Assembly: GCA_011634665.1 (NCBI GenBank)
Contig: WAEK01000004.1
Coordinates: 90,001-154,000 of the forward strand
Direction: 5' to 3'
DNA from: Mortierella sp. BCC40632
Taxonomy: Eukaryota > Mortierellomycota > Mortierellomycetes > Mortierellales > Mortierellaceae
DNA: 64,000 nt
Part shown: positions 1 through 12,653 of the stretch, piece by piece
Numbering within the stretch: position 1 is the first letter of the stretch
Layout: every line of letters starts with the position of its first letter
Notes under the pieces: generated by a model
What the model was told of the DNA's origin: nothing
Seen by the model: only the letters and a program-made list of their open reading frames with translations
Databases searched by the model: none
Position numbers and translations under genes: made by a program

Positions 1-239
1 CTCACTTTCCTCTCCATTTGTTTTTGTGCTCCCACACACACACACACAGAGAGAGAGAAAGAGAGAGAGAGTGGAATTTTTGCCACCAAAGAGCTCCACC
101 AGTTGGTGGCAACACCGTGGGCGAAGTCTTGCTCCTCTCACCCATTTTATTATTTTAAACTATGTGTTTTGCTTATCTTCTTCCCTTCTCTTCTCTCTCT
201 CTCCCCTATATGTCCCATTCTTCTCTCTCGTCAAGTCTT

Positions 240-281
<42 letters not shown>

Positions 282-451
282 GTTATCTCCTTTTGTAATT
301 TATTGAATGGTTCCCTCGACATATGTCTTTTGCACATGGTTGTCTTGGGATTTTTTTTTTTTTTTTTAATGAATACCAATTATTGGCCCGTAGACGAAAC
401 ACGAGTCTTTGAGCTAGCCCTCGTCAAATAAGGACTCACGAGACGGATGGC

Positions 452-488
<37 letters not shown>

Positions 489-1860
489 GAGTGTGCATGT
501 GGATGCGTGTGTGAGAAAAAAAGAAAGAGGCTGCGGAGCGAGCGCTGCCTCGAGGGGTTCTGCTGGAGAAGGCGGCAGCTTTATCCACTTGATGGGACAG
601 GGCGTTCGGTTGGACAAAGGCAAGGGACACTTGACCTGTGGATGAGTCGCGTCAAGGGGAGCGAGCGAGCGAGCGAGCGAGAGAGAGAGAGAAAGGAGAG
701 AGGAGGGGTGGTAGAGGGTTGTCTCGCGCAGGGTCAGTCTATTTTTCGCATTGGCTGGGAAAATCTGACTTGCTGTTCAGTCCTTTGCCCAGGTAATTTT
801 TCCTTCATTTTCTCGGCGGGATTCTGTTCAAGGGTCTATCGCCTTTGATACCGAAAGTATGCTGCAACTCAACAAGGGTCTGCTGGCCAATGCGGGGGTA
901 TTTGAAAGTGTATATTTGTATATTTGTGTGCGTGTGTGTGTGTGCGTCTGTCTGTGTGTTCAAGTTTGTGCGTGCATGTGCGTAAAAAAAAAGTGCGATG
1001 TGTGTTTTGGGGAAAAAAAAGGAGGAAAAGGGGTGTGTGTGTGTGTGTGTGTGTTGAAGGGACCAGGTTGGTCTCTTTCTCATGACGAGTGAATGAGGGG
1101 GGGAAGAGGGGTTGCCTGTGGCCTAAATGGGTAAATGGATAAATGGATAAATGGACGAAAAAAAAAAAAAAAAAAAAAACCGGGTGACGACTCATGATGA
1201 ACAAGAAGAGGAGGGATAGTTGTTCGTAGCTCAAGAAAAGTAAGAGATGCCAAGTTGAGACTCTCGGGCTCTCGGGCTCTCTCTTTCTCTTGGACACACA
1301 CAGATGCACACACACACACACACTCTCTCTCTCTCTCTCTCTCTTGCATCTGATAGTTCAAGAGAGACTTTGCATCGTCTATGCTTTCGGAGAAATAGCA
1401 TGGTGGTGAGTTTTATTTTTCCTTTCTCTCGACTGGTCCATGGATGCGAGACAGAGCCTTGGCAAGCGAAGGACGGACTTTAGACACCAGTTTCCCTTTT
1501 TTTCCTTCATTCATACAGAGCCTCGCCCTCCATCGGCCAAACCTGTTAATTCTCAACTAAATGCTCTCTCTTTCTCTCTCTCGTTACTTTCTCTTCATTC
1601 TTTTCTCTTTTTGTCAGCATCGAGCTATAACGGGGACAGAGTCTCTATGAGACGCCAAACTTCATCCGAGGATGGGCAGGCCTAGAATGCAGAGGTGGTC
1701 CCATTGGTTTCCAGTTTTACCTGTCCAACAAAGGGAGATTCCACTGCGAGACAAGGGCAAGGGCATCAAGACGCGTTTGTTTGTCTCTTGCTCCTGGTAG
1801 GGTTACCGTCTTGCTGGTCGTCACACAGGCAGTTTTTTTCGCGTTCATCAAAAAGACAAG

Positions 1861-1895
<35 letters not shown>

Positions 1896-2916
1896 CTTTC
1901 GCGTTTTCGCACTTTATTCCGACGTCCTGCTGGACAGTCCTCCCCTGACATGGAGAGGGAACAAGGGCTAGGGTTTTGGAGCGGGCCATGGCGTGAACTA
2001 TGTGAGAGCAGATGTGTGTGATGCATCTTTTGCTAAGTGGTTGATAAAATGGAATGAAAAGGATGAATGGGAAAAGAAGAAAAAAAAAAAAAGAAAAGAA
2101 AAAATAAACAAAAGAGGAGAGAGAGAGAGAGGGAGAGAGAGAAAGAGAGAAAGAGAGAAAGAGAGAAAGAGAGAGAAAGAGAAAGAGAAGAGTCCAAGTA
2201 ATGGAATGAAAGAATCTCTGATGAGTTCTAAGACAAGTGCGATGCGGCGGCTGAGTTGAGCGCAATGTTCTTTAAGCTTGGGGAAGGGAGAAGGAGGAGA
2301 AGGAGTGGGACAGCGCAAGGAGAGAGAGAGAGAGAGTTGTCCTGCCCACTGTACTGGACCTTTTTTCTTCATTCTGCAACTAAGGGTGGACCGAAGTTAT
2401 CTGGTTCGCCCAATGCGCTTCCTCTCTTTCTTTCTCTCTCTCTCTCTTCTCTTTTTTCTCTTCTCTTTTCTCTCTTCTCTCTTCTCTCTTCTCTCTTTCC
2501 ATTCTCTATCCACATCCCATCCACATCCCAGTCTACGCAGCCCATCCACATCTACATCCTATCTCATCCATCTATCCTCCTTCCCTCCATTCATCCATCT
2601 TTACCTATTCTCTCATTTCCTTTTTTTTCTCTCTCCCCCCTCTTCTCCATCCTTTACCCAGAAGCTTTATTACCGCCCGAAACCTTCAAACTGTTGATCT
2701 TCACCCCCTTTTTCTTTCAATCCGCCACAACTACCCTAACCGACATCTCGCTTCGCCTTCATCGTTTACTCTCTCTTTCTCTCTCTCTTTCTCTCTCTCT
2801 TTCTCTAACTCTCTCACTCTCTTCCAGAGTTTATCCGGTCTCTTTTTCCCTCCCTCCCTTTTCTCCCCCGAGCTACAGACGCGCGGATTGAGCTCTGCCC
2901 CAAAGGCGAATCGCCC
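1..2916. other. Repeat-rich intergenic and leader DNA, no supported gene
   Basis: No coding region is supported here. The stretch holds (GA)n tracts near 244-278, 450-482, 1862-1893 and 2118-2190, (GT)n near 922-960 and 1034-1053, a poly(A) run near 1157-1180, and a (CA)n-(CT)n junction near 1300-1344. From about 2420 to 2880 the + strand is strongly CT-rich. That is the same signature seen directly upstream of the other genes in this window, so this part is probably the promoter and 5' leader of the PAS gene starting at 2917. Open frames here are low-complexity Ser/Leu/Arg/Glu translations of the repeats. Confidence 0.6.
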
Positions 2917-3267
2917 ATGTTCAAGGTCGACAACTTTATCTCTTTTCATGATCTCACACCCGAGGCAAAGTTCCTCTGGTCCTCATCCTCCACCACCACA
3001 TGCATTGGATGGGAACCAGACGAGCTTGCGGGAGTACCTGCCTATGATGTGATCCACCCTGACGACATTGAGTACATCAAGGTAGCTCACCAGGAGAATG
3101 TGCTCAATGACATGGTCGGCTCTCAAGTGATGGTCCGATTCAAGCACAAGGATGGATCGTGGATCCCATGCATGGCGCTCTTTTTCTCTGTGCTACGACT
3201 ACTGATTGTGACATGTTTCGTCGCTGATCCCAGAGTCAGAAGGTATTTTTTTTTTTTTTTTTTTTTT

Positions 3268-3331
<64 letters not shown>

Positions 3332-4041
3332 CACCAGGCCCATTTCCAACGGCAGACACACACACACCTCGCAAGCCCGTGTCAATGACTATGGATGAAT
3401 TTTTTTTCCCCCCCTTCTCTTTCTCTTGGGCACGGGCGTAATCATCTTGGGTTGTTATTGTTATTACATGTGTGTGTGTTTTTGCCACCACAGTGAAAGG
3501 GAAGGGCACCGTCCGTTTTTTCTTTCTTTCCTGAGTTCATTTATCTCACGAAGCGAGAGCTTATTCGGAGTCTAGAAAAGAAAAAAGGAAAAAAGAAAAA
3601 AAAAAAAATCAATCAATCAAAGGAACTTGACCATTGAGACGGGGGCCAGTCATGTCCAACGCCCTTTCCATGGGTGGGACCAGCCAAAAAAAGTAGAAGA
3701 AGAGAGAGAGAGGAGCGCCTCTTTTTCCCACTCGGCCTGACTCTGCGCACACACCCTCTCTTGCTCACTCATTGGTGCTCTTCCCCACTCCTCCCAGTTC
3801 TGCTACCTCTCTACCCTCCTACTATCACCTCTTTTTTCCTTTTTTTTTCGTCTCTTCCAGTTGACACGAGGACGTGGGTGGGCTAAGCGTGTCCAATCGC
3901 TGGTTTTTGTCCAGGACGCTCTCTCTTGATTGACTGACGTTCAACTGTCAATTATATGACAGCCATGGCAACCGTGCTCTGACAACCGTGGAAGAGTATC
4001 CTATTGTGTTCTAGCCTGTAGCATGTCTCTCTCGCTTTCTC

Positions 4042-4074
<33 letters not shown>

Positions 4075-4936
4075 TCCTTCCTTTTCGCTCCATCCACCTT
4101 CCTGCGAGCCCTCTCTTTGGACCGTTGGGCTAGAGTTGGCCAATGAGGATCGGACCGGAGACAACCTGCTGGACTGCTCTGTGCGCATGTCTGCACGTTG
4201 TCTCCGAGACTAATTCTCTCTCTCGCCCATCCACTCGGATACAAAAGGATACATCAGGATTACAGGGTCTGGCCTCTCCGTCTTTTTTTTTTTTTTTTTT
4301 TTTTTTCTTTCTCTCCCTTCACCCCTAACGCCCACCCCAAAGAAACCAAGGCAGCTGAAAGAGAAAGAGTCAAAATGGGAAAAAGGCATGCACTAACTAA
4401 CCCGCTTCAACTCTATTAATGTCTCCTTACTACACTTGCTTTGTGGGAGAGTAGTCCGACAGATTAGCGCGCATACCGCAGCCATGACCAGCATTGTTGG
4501 CACTAAGGAAGAGGTATGACCCATCCCATTACTTTTCTGCAAGGGCAAGGATCGACCTTACGGGGGTGTCCAAAGGGGCTCTTCATTGGTCCAACGCACA
4601 TCACACCTAGAGACACCGACAGAGCCCAACCAACAGCCATCCCATGGTTGATTTGAGCCTCAGCTGGAAGGGGGGCCTCTGCGTGTTTGATGCGCACAAA
4701 CACACCAATACTACATATATACACACACACACATACGCACAAACACACACGGTGCTCTAGCAGGGTCACTTCCAACCCGCATGGTCCCCGTGTATCCTCT
4801 TCTGCCTTGTCCAGAACCTCATCCAAAGCATCGTCCAGAGTCTTTTCCGGCCCCTTTGTCTATTGGAGAATTTGTCATGTCCATCATACTGACATTACGC
4901 TTCTCCTTTTTTCCCTTTTTTCTTTTGTGCTTTCTG

Positions 4937-5006
<70 letters not shown>

Positions 5007-6041
5007 CTCCAATAGGAATTCGAGCGGATCCGTCGTCACCAGCAGGCGTTCAGTATTGGTACCTGGAATGCAAATGTCCTCGACCCAGAGCCTCGCGCCT
5101 GTATGATCCTCAACCGGTTCACGCGCAACCTCAGTATCATGTACGCCTCGCCCTCCTGTGAGATGATCTTTAGCATCGACCCCGAGTTGATCGTCGGCAA
5201 GCCCTTTCTCCTTTTTATTCGTGCTGATGACTTGGTCTCGTTTGTCGAGCAATCGGATCTCGCAAAGTCATCCAATGTCGTGACCCATATGCGATTCTGG
5301 TTCCAATCCCCTAACATTCGTCATGAGATCCCTTGCGAGGCAATGCTCTTTGGAGCTGCGGATGGCATGATCGCTATTCTGCGACGATGCAAGCCCTTCA
5401 CTCGGAAGCGTCTGATCACCATGGGCCAAGGTCTGGACCTGGACAGCTACAATCGGAGTCGGAGTCGGAGTCGGACCCGACCAGGCAACACGTGCAGTCG
5501 AAGCAATAGTCAGCACAACAGTGCACATGGATACACGATGACGCCTCCGGATGGCAAGTCTTCGTATCTAGAATCGGTCTCAATCTCTCCTTCATCTTAT
5601 CAGTCGAGTATCTCGGAAGCCTCGTCTTCTTATTCCTCCACGTCGACCTCGCGTGGTCACCGATCGTATCATGCACCGTTGCGGGGACTACCCATTGGAA
5701 GTATTAATGCGATCCGGAATTTGGATCAAGAGTATGATCGTGTCCGACCGTTGACATCGTTGCACAATAACGATGCTGACTCTTATTCTGGGGCAGGAGG
5801 CTCCTCACCTCTTCCAGATGTTTTGCTCCGCCAACATCATATCCAAGAGCTGGATGGGAATGAGATTGAGGAGGAGGAAGGAGAGGAAGAAGAAGAAGAA
5901 GAAGACGATAATGATGATGAATATGAACATGAGGATGGAGGAAATATTCATGATATGGAAGGGATTGAAGGACTTTCACAACGAGAGATGACGACAGAGT
6001 TGGAGTATGGTATTGATATGATTCATCTTGGTCGACGGTAG
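2917..6041 (+). CDS. Two-PAS-domain protein with acidic C-terminus
   Basis: Four exons (2917..3242, 3338..3380, 4463..4513, 5016..6041) close in frame to 481 aa with GT-AG borders. The first PAS domain is at about residues 5-95 (HPDDIEYIK and FKHKDGSWIPC are typical PAS segments). The second is at about 150-260 (VGKPFLLFIRADD ... AADGMIAILRRCKPF). The tail holds a short RS repeat, a Ser-rich stretch and a long Glu/Asp run, and ends in ELEYGIDMIHLGRR. There is no GXNCRFLQ flavin motif, so this is not a LOV photoreceptor of the WC-1 type. No bHLH or zinc finger is seen. It is likely a sensory or partner protein resembling white-collar-type PAS regions; its ligand is unknown. Exon 2 is tiny with a weak donor, and an alternative chain (exon 3 from 4482) reads in another frame, so the 3.18-4.51 kb part is the weakest. 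Introns 1 and 3 end in (CT)n tracts of 50-70 nt. Confidence 0.75.
3246..3326 (+). repeat. T27-(CT)27 tract at intron 1 acceptor of the PAS gene
   Basis: A run of about 27 T is followed directly by about 27 CT units, ending 10 nt before the acceptor CAG at 3335-3337. It forms a giant polypyrimidine tract on the sense strand. The neighbouring intron 3 of the same gene ends with a similar CT tract at about 4939-5006. Confidence 0.9.
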
Positions 6042-6087
6042 AGTGTGGTACGACTAAGTCCGATTCATAATTTTCATTTCTTTTTTC

Positions 6088-6175
<88 letters not shown>

Positions 6176-6686
6176 TTAGTTGCTAGAAATCTGTTTCTTT
6201 CTTTTTTTCTTTTCTTTTCTTTTCGAAATCATAAAGAGGCAGTATTGCTAACTAATTTATATAGTGTCTCTCTATTTGTATGTGTATGTTCTCTACTTTA
6301 TCTCATCATCCTGTCATTTTTATTTTTCCCTTCCAAGAAAGAAAGAAAGAAAGAAAAAAAGGATAATAAAAAAAAGACTTTTTGGGCTCAGAGGGAAAAA
6401 AAAAAAATTCCCTTGTATCCTCTCTTTCTATTGCTTCTCTTTTTTCTATTCTTTACCAGGATCTGGGATATATATTTATATATATTTATATAAAGTGTCA
6501 TTGTTACGTCTTGTGTGTTTTGTAGTGCGACTAGTGTGGTCTTTGCCCCCCCTCCTTTTTTTTTTTTAAAAGGACTTTGCAAAACTGCGCTTTTGCCTTT
6601 TTTTTTTTTTTTTTTGGAGTCAACAGATGCCTGAATTCTACTCTTGAAACAGGATGAGCCATCCAAACTTGCTCCTTCTGCCATGC

Positions 6687-6746
<60 letters not shown>

Positions 6747-7187
6747 GGCTAGAGAGCCAACTATTTTAGTCTTTGTTGCATGGGCCAATGCTTGTCTTGG
6801 ACCCTCCTTTTCCTTCTTTAGGTGCTTCGCCCAGGTGAGGGGGGAGGGAGAGACAGGGAGAAATAAGAGTATAAGAAAATACTTTTTTTTTACTCAATTT
6901 GTCAATCCAATTCCTCTTTGATTTTATACAACAGAGTTTGCTCCGCTGGTTACAACCATTCTTTTTTCTCTTTGGCCAGATGTATTCACCATTCAGTGTT
7001 CTTATTTTGTGTTGTGTTTAAGAAAGTTTTATGCAGGATATATGTGAGGAAAAAAAAAAGTAGTAGTAGTAGTTGAAGAAAAGAATAGAACTGATGCATG
7101 GGGTCAGAAGAAAGCGAGAAAGAGGGAAAAAAAAAGAAAAGAAAAAAAAAAGAGATCTCTTTCCACTCTACTCTCTTCCTTTTCTCC

Positions 7188-7224
<37 letters not shown>

Positions 7225-7637
7225 CCTTCTTCTATCCCCAAACGTCTACATGCCTCGTATGTCGCGTTTCGGTGGGGTCGTCAATTCATCAGTCGTCAAA
7301 TGAAAGAAAATAATAAAAAAAAAAGAGAAACGAATGAACTGCCTCAATACAATCAACTCTCTAAAGAATCCCAAAGACTCCAAAGAGGCAGATCACAAAC
7401 AAACAAACAAACACGCAAAACAGGGAGGAAGAAAGAAAGAATACAAAGACACTAAAGAAGTAATAGTGAATGCAACGACAAAAGAGAGATGACCCCTATG
7501 TGTCATTCTCCTTCCCTATGCTCTTTTTTTTTCTTTTTTTTTTCTTTGTCTCTTTGTACAATGATGGAGAATGCATTAAAAAAAATGTGTGTGTGTGTGT
7601 GGATATATCAAAAAAAGTAGCTCAGGGCAAACACAAC
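6042..7637. other. Convergent intergenic region between the PAS and SHMT genes
   Basis: No gene is seen. This is the 3' side of both flanking genes. It contains the 65-nt poly(T) tract (6091-6155, plus 21 more T after one C), a (GA)27 tract at 6690-6743, a (CT)n tract near 7190-7222, GAAA repeats near 6338-6357 and a (CAAA)n run near 7396-7411. Both polyadenylation zones should lie here, but I cannot place them precisely because of the A/T-rich background. Confidence 0.6.
6091..6177. repeat. Poly(T) tract, 65 uninterrupted T then C then 21 T
   Basis: This is the longest homopolymer in the window and begins 50 nt after the PAS gene stop codon. On the minus strand it is a poly(A) of the same length. 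It could be a U-rich 3'-UTR element, an expanded slippage tract, or the tail of an old retroposed copy inserted on the minus strand; I saw no clear target-site duplication. Confidence 0.9.
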
Positions 7638-10265
7638 TTATTTGCGGTACTGAGGCAACATCTCGTCCTCACTGAAACCAGCCGTAGGGAACTTGCGAGC
7701 AAAGGCCTCAACTTCCTTACGAAGAGCCTGGATCTCGGGAATGTTGGCTCCATCAGCAACATACTCCTTAAAGTCCTTGACCTTCTTGCTGCCCACCTTG
7801 CCATTCACATCCTTGGCAATGGACACTGCACGGTCAATGAAGCTAGCCACCTGCTCAAAGTCCTTCTCGTTCAAACCACGAGAGGTCATGGCGGGGGTAC
7901 CGACACGGATACCTCCGGGAATCATAGCAGACTTGTCACCAGCGACCGTGTTCTTGTTCGATGCAATGTTGACCAACTCGAGAATACGCTCCACACGAGC
8001 TCCGTCAATACCCTTGGAACGGAGATCAACCAAGATCAAATGCGTGTCCGTACCGCCGGAAGACATCTGGTAGCCGAGCTTGGTAAAGGCGTTGGCAAAG
8101 GCACGCGAGTTGTCAAGGACCTGCTGCTGGTACTCCTTGAAGGTGTCAGTCTTGGTCTGCTTCAAGGCAACGGCCAAGGCAGCGATCGTGTGGTTGTGGG
8201 GACCACCCTGGTGACCAGGGAAGACGGAGGCATTGATGGGGTTCTCGAGATCGTACTGGATCTTGTTGCCCTTCTTGTCAGTGCTACGAACTCCCTTGCG
8301 GTAGAAAATCAAGGCACCACGAGGACCACGGAGAGACTTGTGGGTTGTGGTCGTGACAATGTCCGAGTAAGGGAAGGGCGACTTCAAGATATCGGCAGCG
8401 ACCAAACCAGAGATGTGAGCCATATCCGACATGAGGTAAGCACCGCACGAATCGGCAATCTTGCGCATGCGAGGGTAGTCGATCTCACGGGGGTAGGCAG
8501 AGGCACCAGCAATGATGATCTTGGGGCGGTACAACTTGGCGTTCTTCTCCAAGGCATCGTAGTCAATCAAACCAGTCTCCTGGTCAATCTGGTAGGGGAG
8601 GGTCTCAAAGTAAGAGGAGACCATCGAGATCTTCTTGGTGTCGGTCTGGTAACCGTGGGACAAGCTAGATCGCAATGATGAAAAAGAATTGTTGAGTATT
8701 TTCCTGTCAGTTCCAAGGGTCTCTCGGCCCATTTCCATGCCATGTGAATGCTCCAAATCGGAAAATCTCGGATAACTTACTGTCCACCGTGGGGAAGGTC
8801 GAGACCCATCAAGCGGTCGTGGGGCTTCATGAGAGCACCATAGACATACAAGTTGGCGGGGGCTCCGGACAAGGGCTGGACGTTGACACCCCACTCTTCG
8901 GGGCTGAGGCCAAAGGCCTCGAGGGCACGCTTCTGGCAGAGACGCTCGGACATGTCAATGTTCTCGTTACCACCATAGTATCTATAATGAATCAAGATCC
9001 ATGTTAGCATTACAAGGCTATACAAGTTATCGGTATTGTTTGGTAGGCAGACCGTTTCTTCAAGCGGTAATTTACCTGGCACCGGGGTAGCCCTCGGAGT
9101 ACTTGTTCTGGAGGATAGAGCCCAAGGCGCCCATGACGGAGCGCGAGGTGAAGTTCTATGAAAAGCAGAGAGTAAAAAAGAAAAAAAAAAGTTAGGTTGT
9201 ATGTCTCTCTTGGGCGGGACTTGAGTTGGCAGGGTCTGCTATAAGCGGTGGTGCCTGGTCCCTTTTTTTTTTTTTTTTCCAAAAAAATTCCCACCCTCCC
9301 TTGGAGGAGGGATGCAAAAAGGGCAAGGCAAGGGTTGGCATACCTCGGAAGCAATCAAGACGATCGACTCGCGCTGTCTCATCTTCTCGCGCTCAATGAT
9401 ATCGAACATCTCGGGATCCTGCTCCTTGAGAGAGCGGTTGAGGAGCTAAAGGGTCACAGAAAAGGAGAAAAAAAAAAAAAAAAAGCCATGTAAGAGGTAT
9501 TGTCGTTAGGCGTCTGCCTTTCATAAAAGAAAAAAGAAAAAAAAAAAAGCAAATCCGAGATCGAATAGTGTACCTCCTTCTGACCAGCAGGGAAAGCCAT
9601 ACCGCGCTATGAAGAGAAATGGAAAGTATAAAAAAATAAAAAAAAAAAAAAAGAGGGTTAGTATCTTGTCATTAACCAAAACGATTTCCAAACCCTTCTC
9701 TGGCCTTTCTTTCCGAGACGAAGGCAGTGCTCTTTTGCTGGCACTTTTTATCTGGTTGATCTCCTATTGCCAGGCTTTTTCTTTCACTCTCCATATCGCT
9801 GCAGTCAAAGGCTTGAGCGCCGCTTGTTTCATCCGCTTTGTTTCTTGGATGCGGGACCTGTTCCAGTATTGAGGAAGACGCCTTTTTTTCTTTTTTTTTT
9901 TTTTTTCCGAGTGCTTGGTTGTCTAGATGTTCCCCTTATTTTTTTTTCTTCTTTGTTGCTGCTGAAAGCAAGGAAAGGCCTGGCTGGATGGTTCCGGAGG
10001 GGGGTTGTGGGACTTGAGGGCCGAACCCTTTGTCTTGTCCATGTGACTTTTACAGATCGGAGGAGATCCAGGCAAAGCGGGGAAGAGGTGGCTTCCTGGT
10101 GCAAGGGCCACATCCACCCGAGTTCCGTTCAGGTTGGTTGGGGACCTCTCAAAGGAAGAAAAAAAAAAAAAAAAAAAAACTTACCGAGAGAACGCGGGTA
10201 GCGATGGCAGGAGTGGCGGCACGCTTGGCAACAGCGGCAGCAGTAAAAGAGAGTGAGCGGAGCAT
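7638..10265 (-). CDS. SHM1: Serine hydroxymethyltransferase, mitochondrial
   Basis: A PLP enzyme that interconverts serine and glycine with tetrahydrofolate, feeding one-carbon metabolism. Six exons in transcript order (10265..10185, 9606..9574, 9445..9344, 9155..9076, 8981..8781, 8664..7638) join in frame to 507 aa. The N-terminus ([20 protein letters not shown]) is rich in Arg, Ala and Ser with no acidic residues, a classic matrix-targeting presequence, so this is the mitochondrial isoform. Family signatures are clear: [36 protein letters not shown] across a splice junction, and [13 protein letters not shown] with the PLP-binding lysine at about residue 275. The length is normal. The first three coding exons are small and separated by introns carrying poly(A)/poly(T) runs; the second-exon upstream intron is 578 bp. 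The sense-strand leader is CT-rich. The reverse strand of the last exon also carries a long open frame, which is a shadow. Confidence 0.97.
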
Positions 10266-11780
10266 GGTGATGTGGTTGTGAAATATGAGAGGATGGAAAT
10301 GCAGTGGGTGGATGAGAATGAAATGGGGAAAGAGATGGAAATGGAAAAGGAAGAGAGGAGAGAGTGCGTGTGTGTAAAAAAGAGAAAAGAGTGCAAGAGG
10401 CAAGGCGGAGAAGGCGTCGCTTTATATGTGTCTCCGCCTGTGCACTCTCTTTTTTTTTTTTTTTTTTTTTGCTCCTCTCTGTTCTGGGCGCGCTCTACTT
10501 GGCCGGCTTCGGAAAGACACGCTTCATCTGTGCTCATGGTCCGTCTCTCTCTCTTGACCTGGCGGGCATTTGCCCGTGGAGCCTTCTCTCCTTCTCTCTC
10601 GCTCTCGTTCTCGCTGTCCCTGGCGACGGCAACGCGGGCGGGTGTAACAAAAGAGTCCATCCGTCCCCAGGGCCCGCTCCTTCATCCCGTGTGCTCCCCC
10701 AACCCAATCCTCTACTGGCACCCTTAGGTCGTATTGCCCCATGTCCCAACATCCTCGACTTTGATCCGCGCTTGCCCTGATCTCTCTTGTCGTTTTTTTT
10801 TTCAGGCACGGTCGCCCTTTCTCCTATTCTTCCAGCTCACTGTTGTTGCTCGTAAGCCTGTATAAATACACCTCTTGCAATGCTCCTCTCTTTTCTCTTG
10901 CTCTCGTTCTCTTTCTTCTCTTCTCTCTCTTACACTCTCTATTTTTCTGTACGCTCGGTCATCCTGGCTCTTTGACGAGCCAACTTCTCCTCGACATCTG
11001 CCCTGGAGTTCGCCTGCTGTCGTCAGAGTGGTTAGTCTGTCGCTTTGTCGGACGAATAGAGCCGATGCGCTAGCCAGGACAGTTAGATCCGTTCAGTCCA
11101 CACACGACAGGTGTGTTCGAGTCAAGGGCGGAGAAAAAGGAGGTTCTGTTCATTCTTTATGCTTCTCCCAAGAGGAGAGAACAAGAAGAAAAAAAAAAAT
11201 TAAGGAAATGGCTCATTGACTATCTGATCTGTTCGAGTGTCCAAAAAAGCGACTAGGATGTCCGACACGGAGACCGTCCGCACAAACAAAAATAAGAGAG
11301 AAGTAAAAAGGCAAAAGGACGAACGACGGGGCCAACAGGAGACAAAGGTCTTGAAGGCTCAAACGGCTCCTCATCGTGCTCTTGCACCTTTTTTTTTTTT
11401 TTTTTTTATTCTCTTTCTGCATTCTCTTCGAGGCCTTCCATCCTGGCTCCCTGACTAGACCCTCTCTCTCTGTGTGTGTGTATGTGTATGTGTATGTGTG
11501 TGTTCAGGAAAGAAGACCGCGACTGTTGAGCGTTGGGTGGCGAGTGTCCCTGGTCTTCTTTTAAAGTTTACACGGTGGAATGGTTTTTTTTTTTATTCCA
11601 CCGAGTCAGAAATTTTTTTCCCTTTCCAACCAACAGACTCATTCGTTCTCCACAGCTCACCATACGAGTGGCCACATCTCGCATCAGTGTAAGCCCCACC
11701 AGGGCGATCTGCCGCTGGAGGTGATGGTGTTATTGTGTGTGCTCGTGCGTGTGTGTCTTGCAAATGAAATGACCTTCCGA

Positions 11781-11831
<51 letters not shown>

Positions 11832-11914
11832 CTCGACTGACCAGACTTCCTTTTCTAGTTCATCGGGTCCTCGTTTATATATTTTTATATTTCTTTTTAA
11901 TGCGACTGGGCCAG

Positions 11915-11926
11915 ACTGAGCTCAGT
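11915..11926. repeat. 12-bp perfect palindrome ACTGAGCTCAGT
   Basis: ACTGAGCTCAGT equals its own reverse complement. CTCAGC and GCTCAG words recur over the next 35 bases, giving a small cluster of related half-sites in the divergent intergenic region. It could be a factor-binding site; this rests only on symmetry. Confidence 0.5.
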
Positions 11927-12114
11927 GAGGCTCAGCCCTACGGAGCTCAGCAGTGCAGGGCTTGCAGATCCGTAGCAGACGCGTCCGTGGACAGGTTGTG
12001 CTAGGCTAGAGATATCTTTTATCAAAGAAAAGAAAAACTTTATAGGAGATCAACGGCTGATCTATTCTCATCCCATCCATTAGGTCAGAAGCCTCTCCTC
12101 CCCCTCCTTTGGCC

Positions 12115-12134
12115 TAGGTCAGCGACTTGACCTA
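12115..12134. promoter_or_regulatory. Inverted repeat TAGGTCA-n6-TGACCTA
   Basis: Two 7-bp arms separated by GCGACT form a perfect inverted repeat, and a third copy of TAGGTCA lies on the + strand at 12081-12087. Symmetric spaced half-sites are typical of binding sites for dimeric transcription factors. The placement, about 530 bp before the DUF7719 start and inside a divergent promoter region, makes this plausible but unproven. Confidence 0.4.
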
Positions 12135-12212
12135 AAAATTATCACCTGCTGTATGTGTATGTGTGCGTGTGCGTAAGTAAGCCGCTGGAGAGTGACGGAC
12201 ACGTGTCTTTGG

Positions 12213-12247
<35 letters not shown>

Positions 12248-12653
12248 CCAGTCAGACTGTTGTAGCCAGGTTCAGTTCACACACCACTGTCAAAGGGGAC
12301 CCAAGCGTTGGAAGAAACGTGACTTCTTACCCCAAATTGACTAACCTCGGGAGACAAGAAAGAGAGAGAGAGTGTGTATGTTTCTCTTTTTTTCGATTTC
12401 TCCATCATCATCATCTGTCATCATCATTCTTCCATCTCTTGCCTGCTTCTCTCTTCTCTCTCTCAGTCACTGCCTCATCTCACCTATCCAAGGAGCTTCA
12501 CAAGAGTCCATCGCCCTTACAAAGCAGAGCCAATTCAAGACCACCCCAAAAGAAACCAGACCTCTTTTTTTTTTTTTTTTTTTTTTTTTTATAACAGTCC
12601 AAGAAGCCTACATCGTCCCTGGCCTTTCGTCGTTGTCATTGTCATTCTTCATC

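Larger units (their letters stand above)
10266..12653. promoter_or_regulatory. Divergent intergenic region between SHMT and DUF7719 genes
   Basis: This separates two head-to-head genes and should hold both promoters. The first ~150 bp next to SHMT are GA-rich on the + strand (CT-rich in the SHMT sense). The last ~300 bp before 12654 are CT/T-rich on the + strand, including a T run at about 12566-12590. In between lie a 12-bp perfect palindrome at 11915-11926, three TAGGTCA half-sites near 12081-12134, and CT tracts at about 11787-11828 and 12213-12243. No coding potential beyond low-complexity frames was seen. Confidence 0.5.

Noticed and set aside
7470..8678. 402-codon plus-strand open frame
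   Set aside because: It is antisense to the last exon of SHMT, whose protein match is unambiguous; it is a mirror of biased codon use in that exon.
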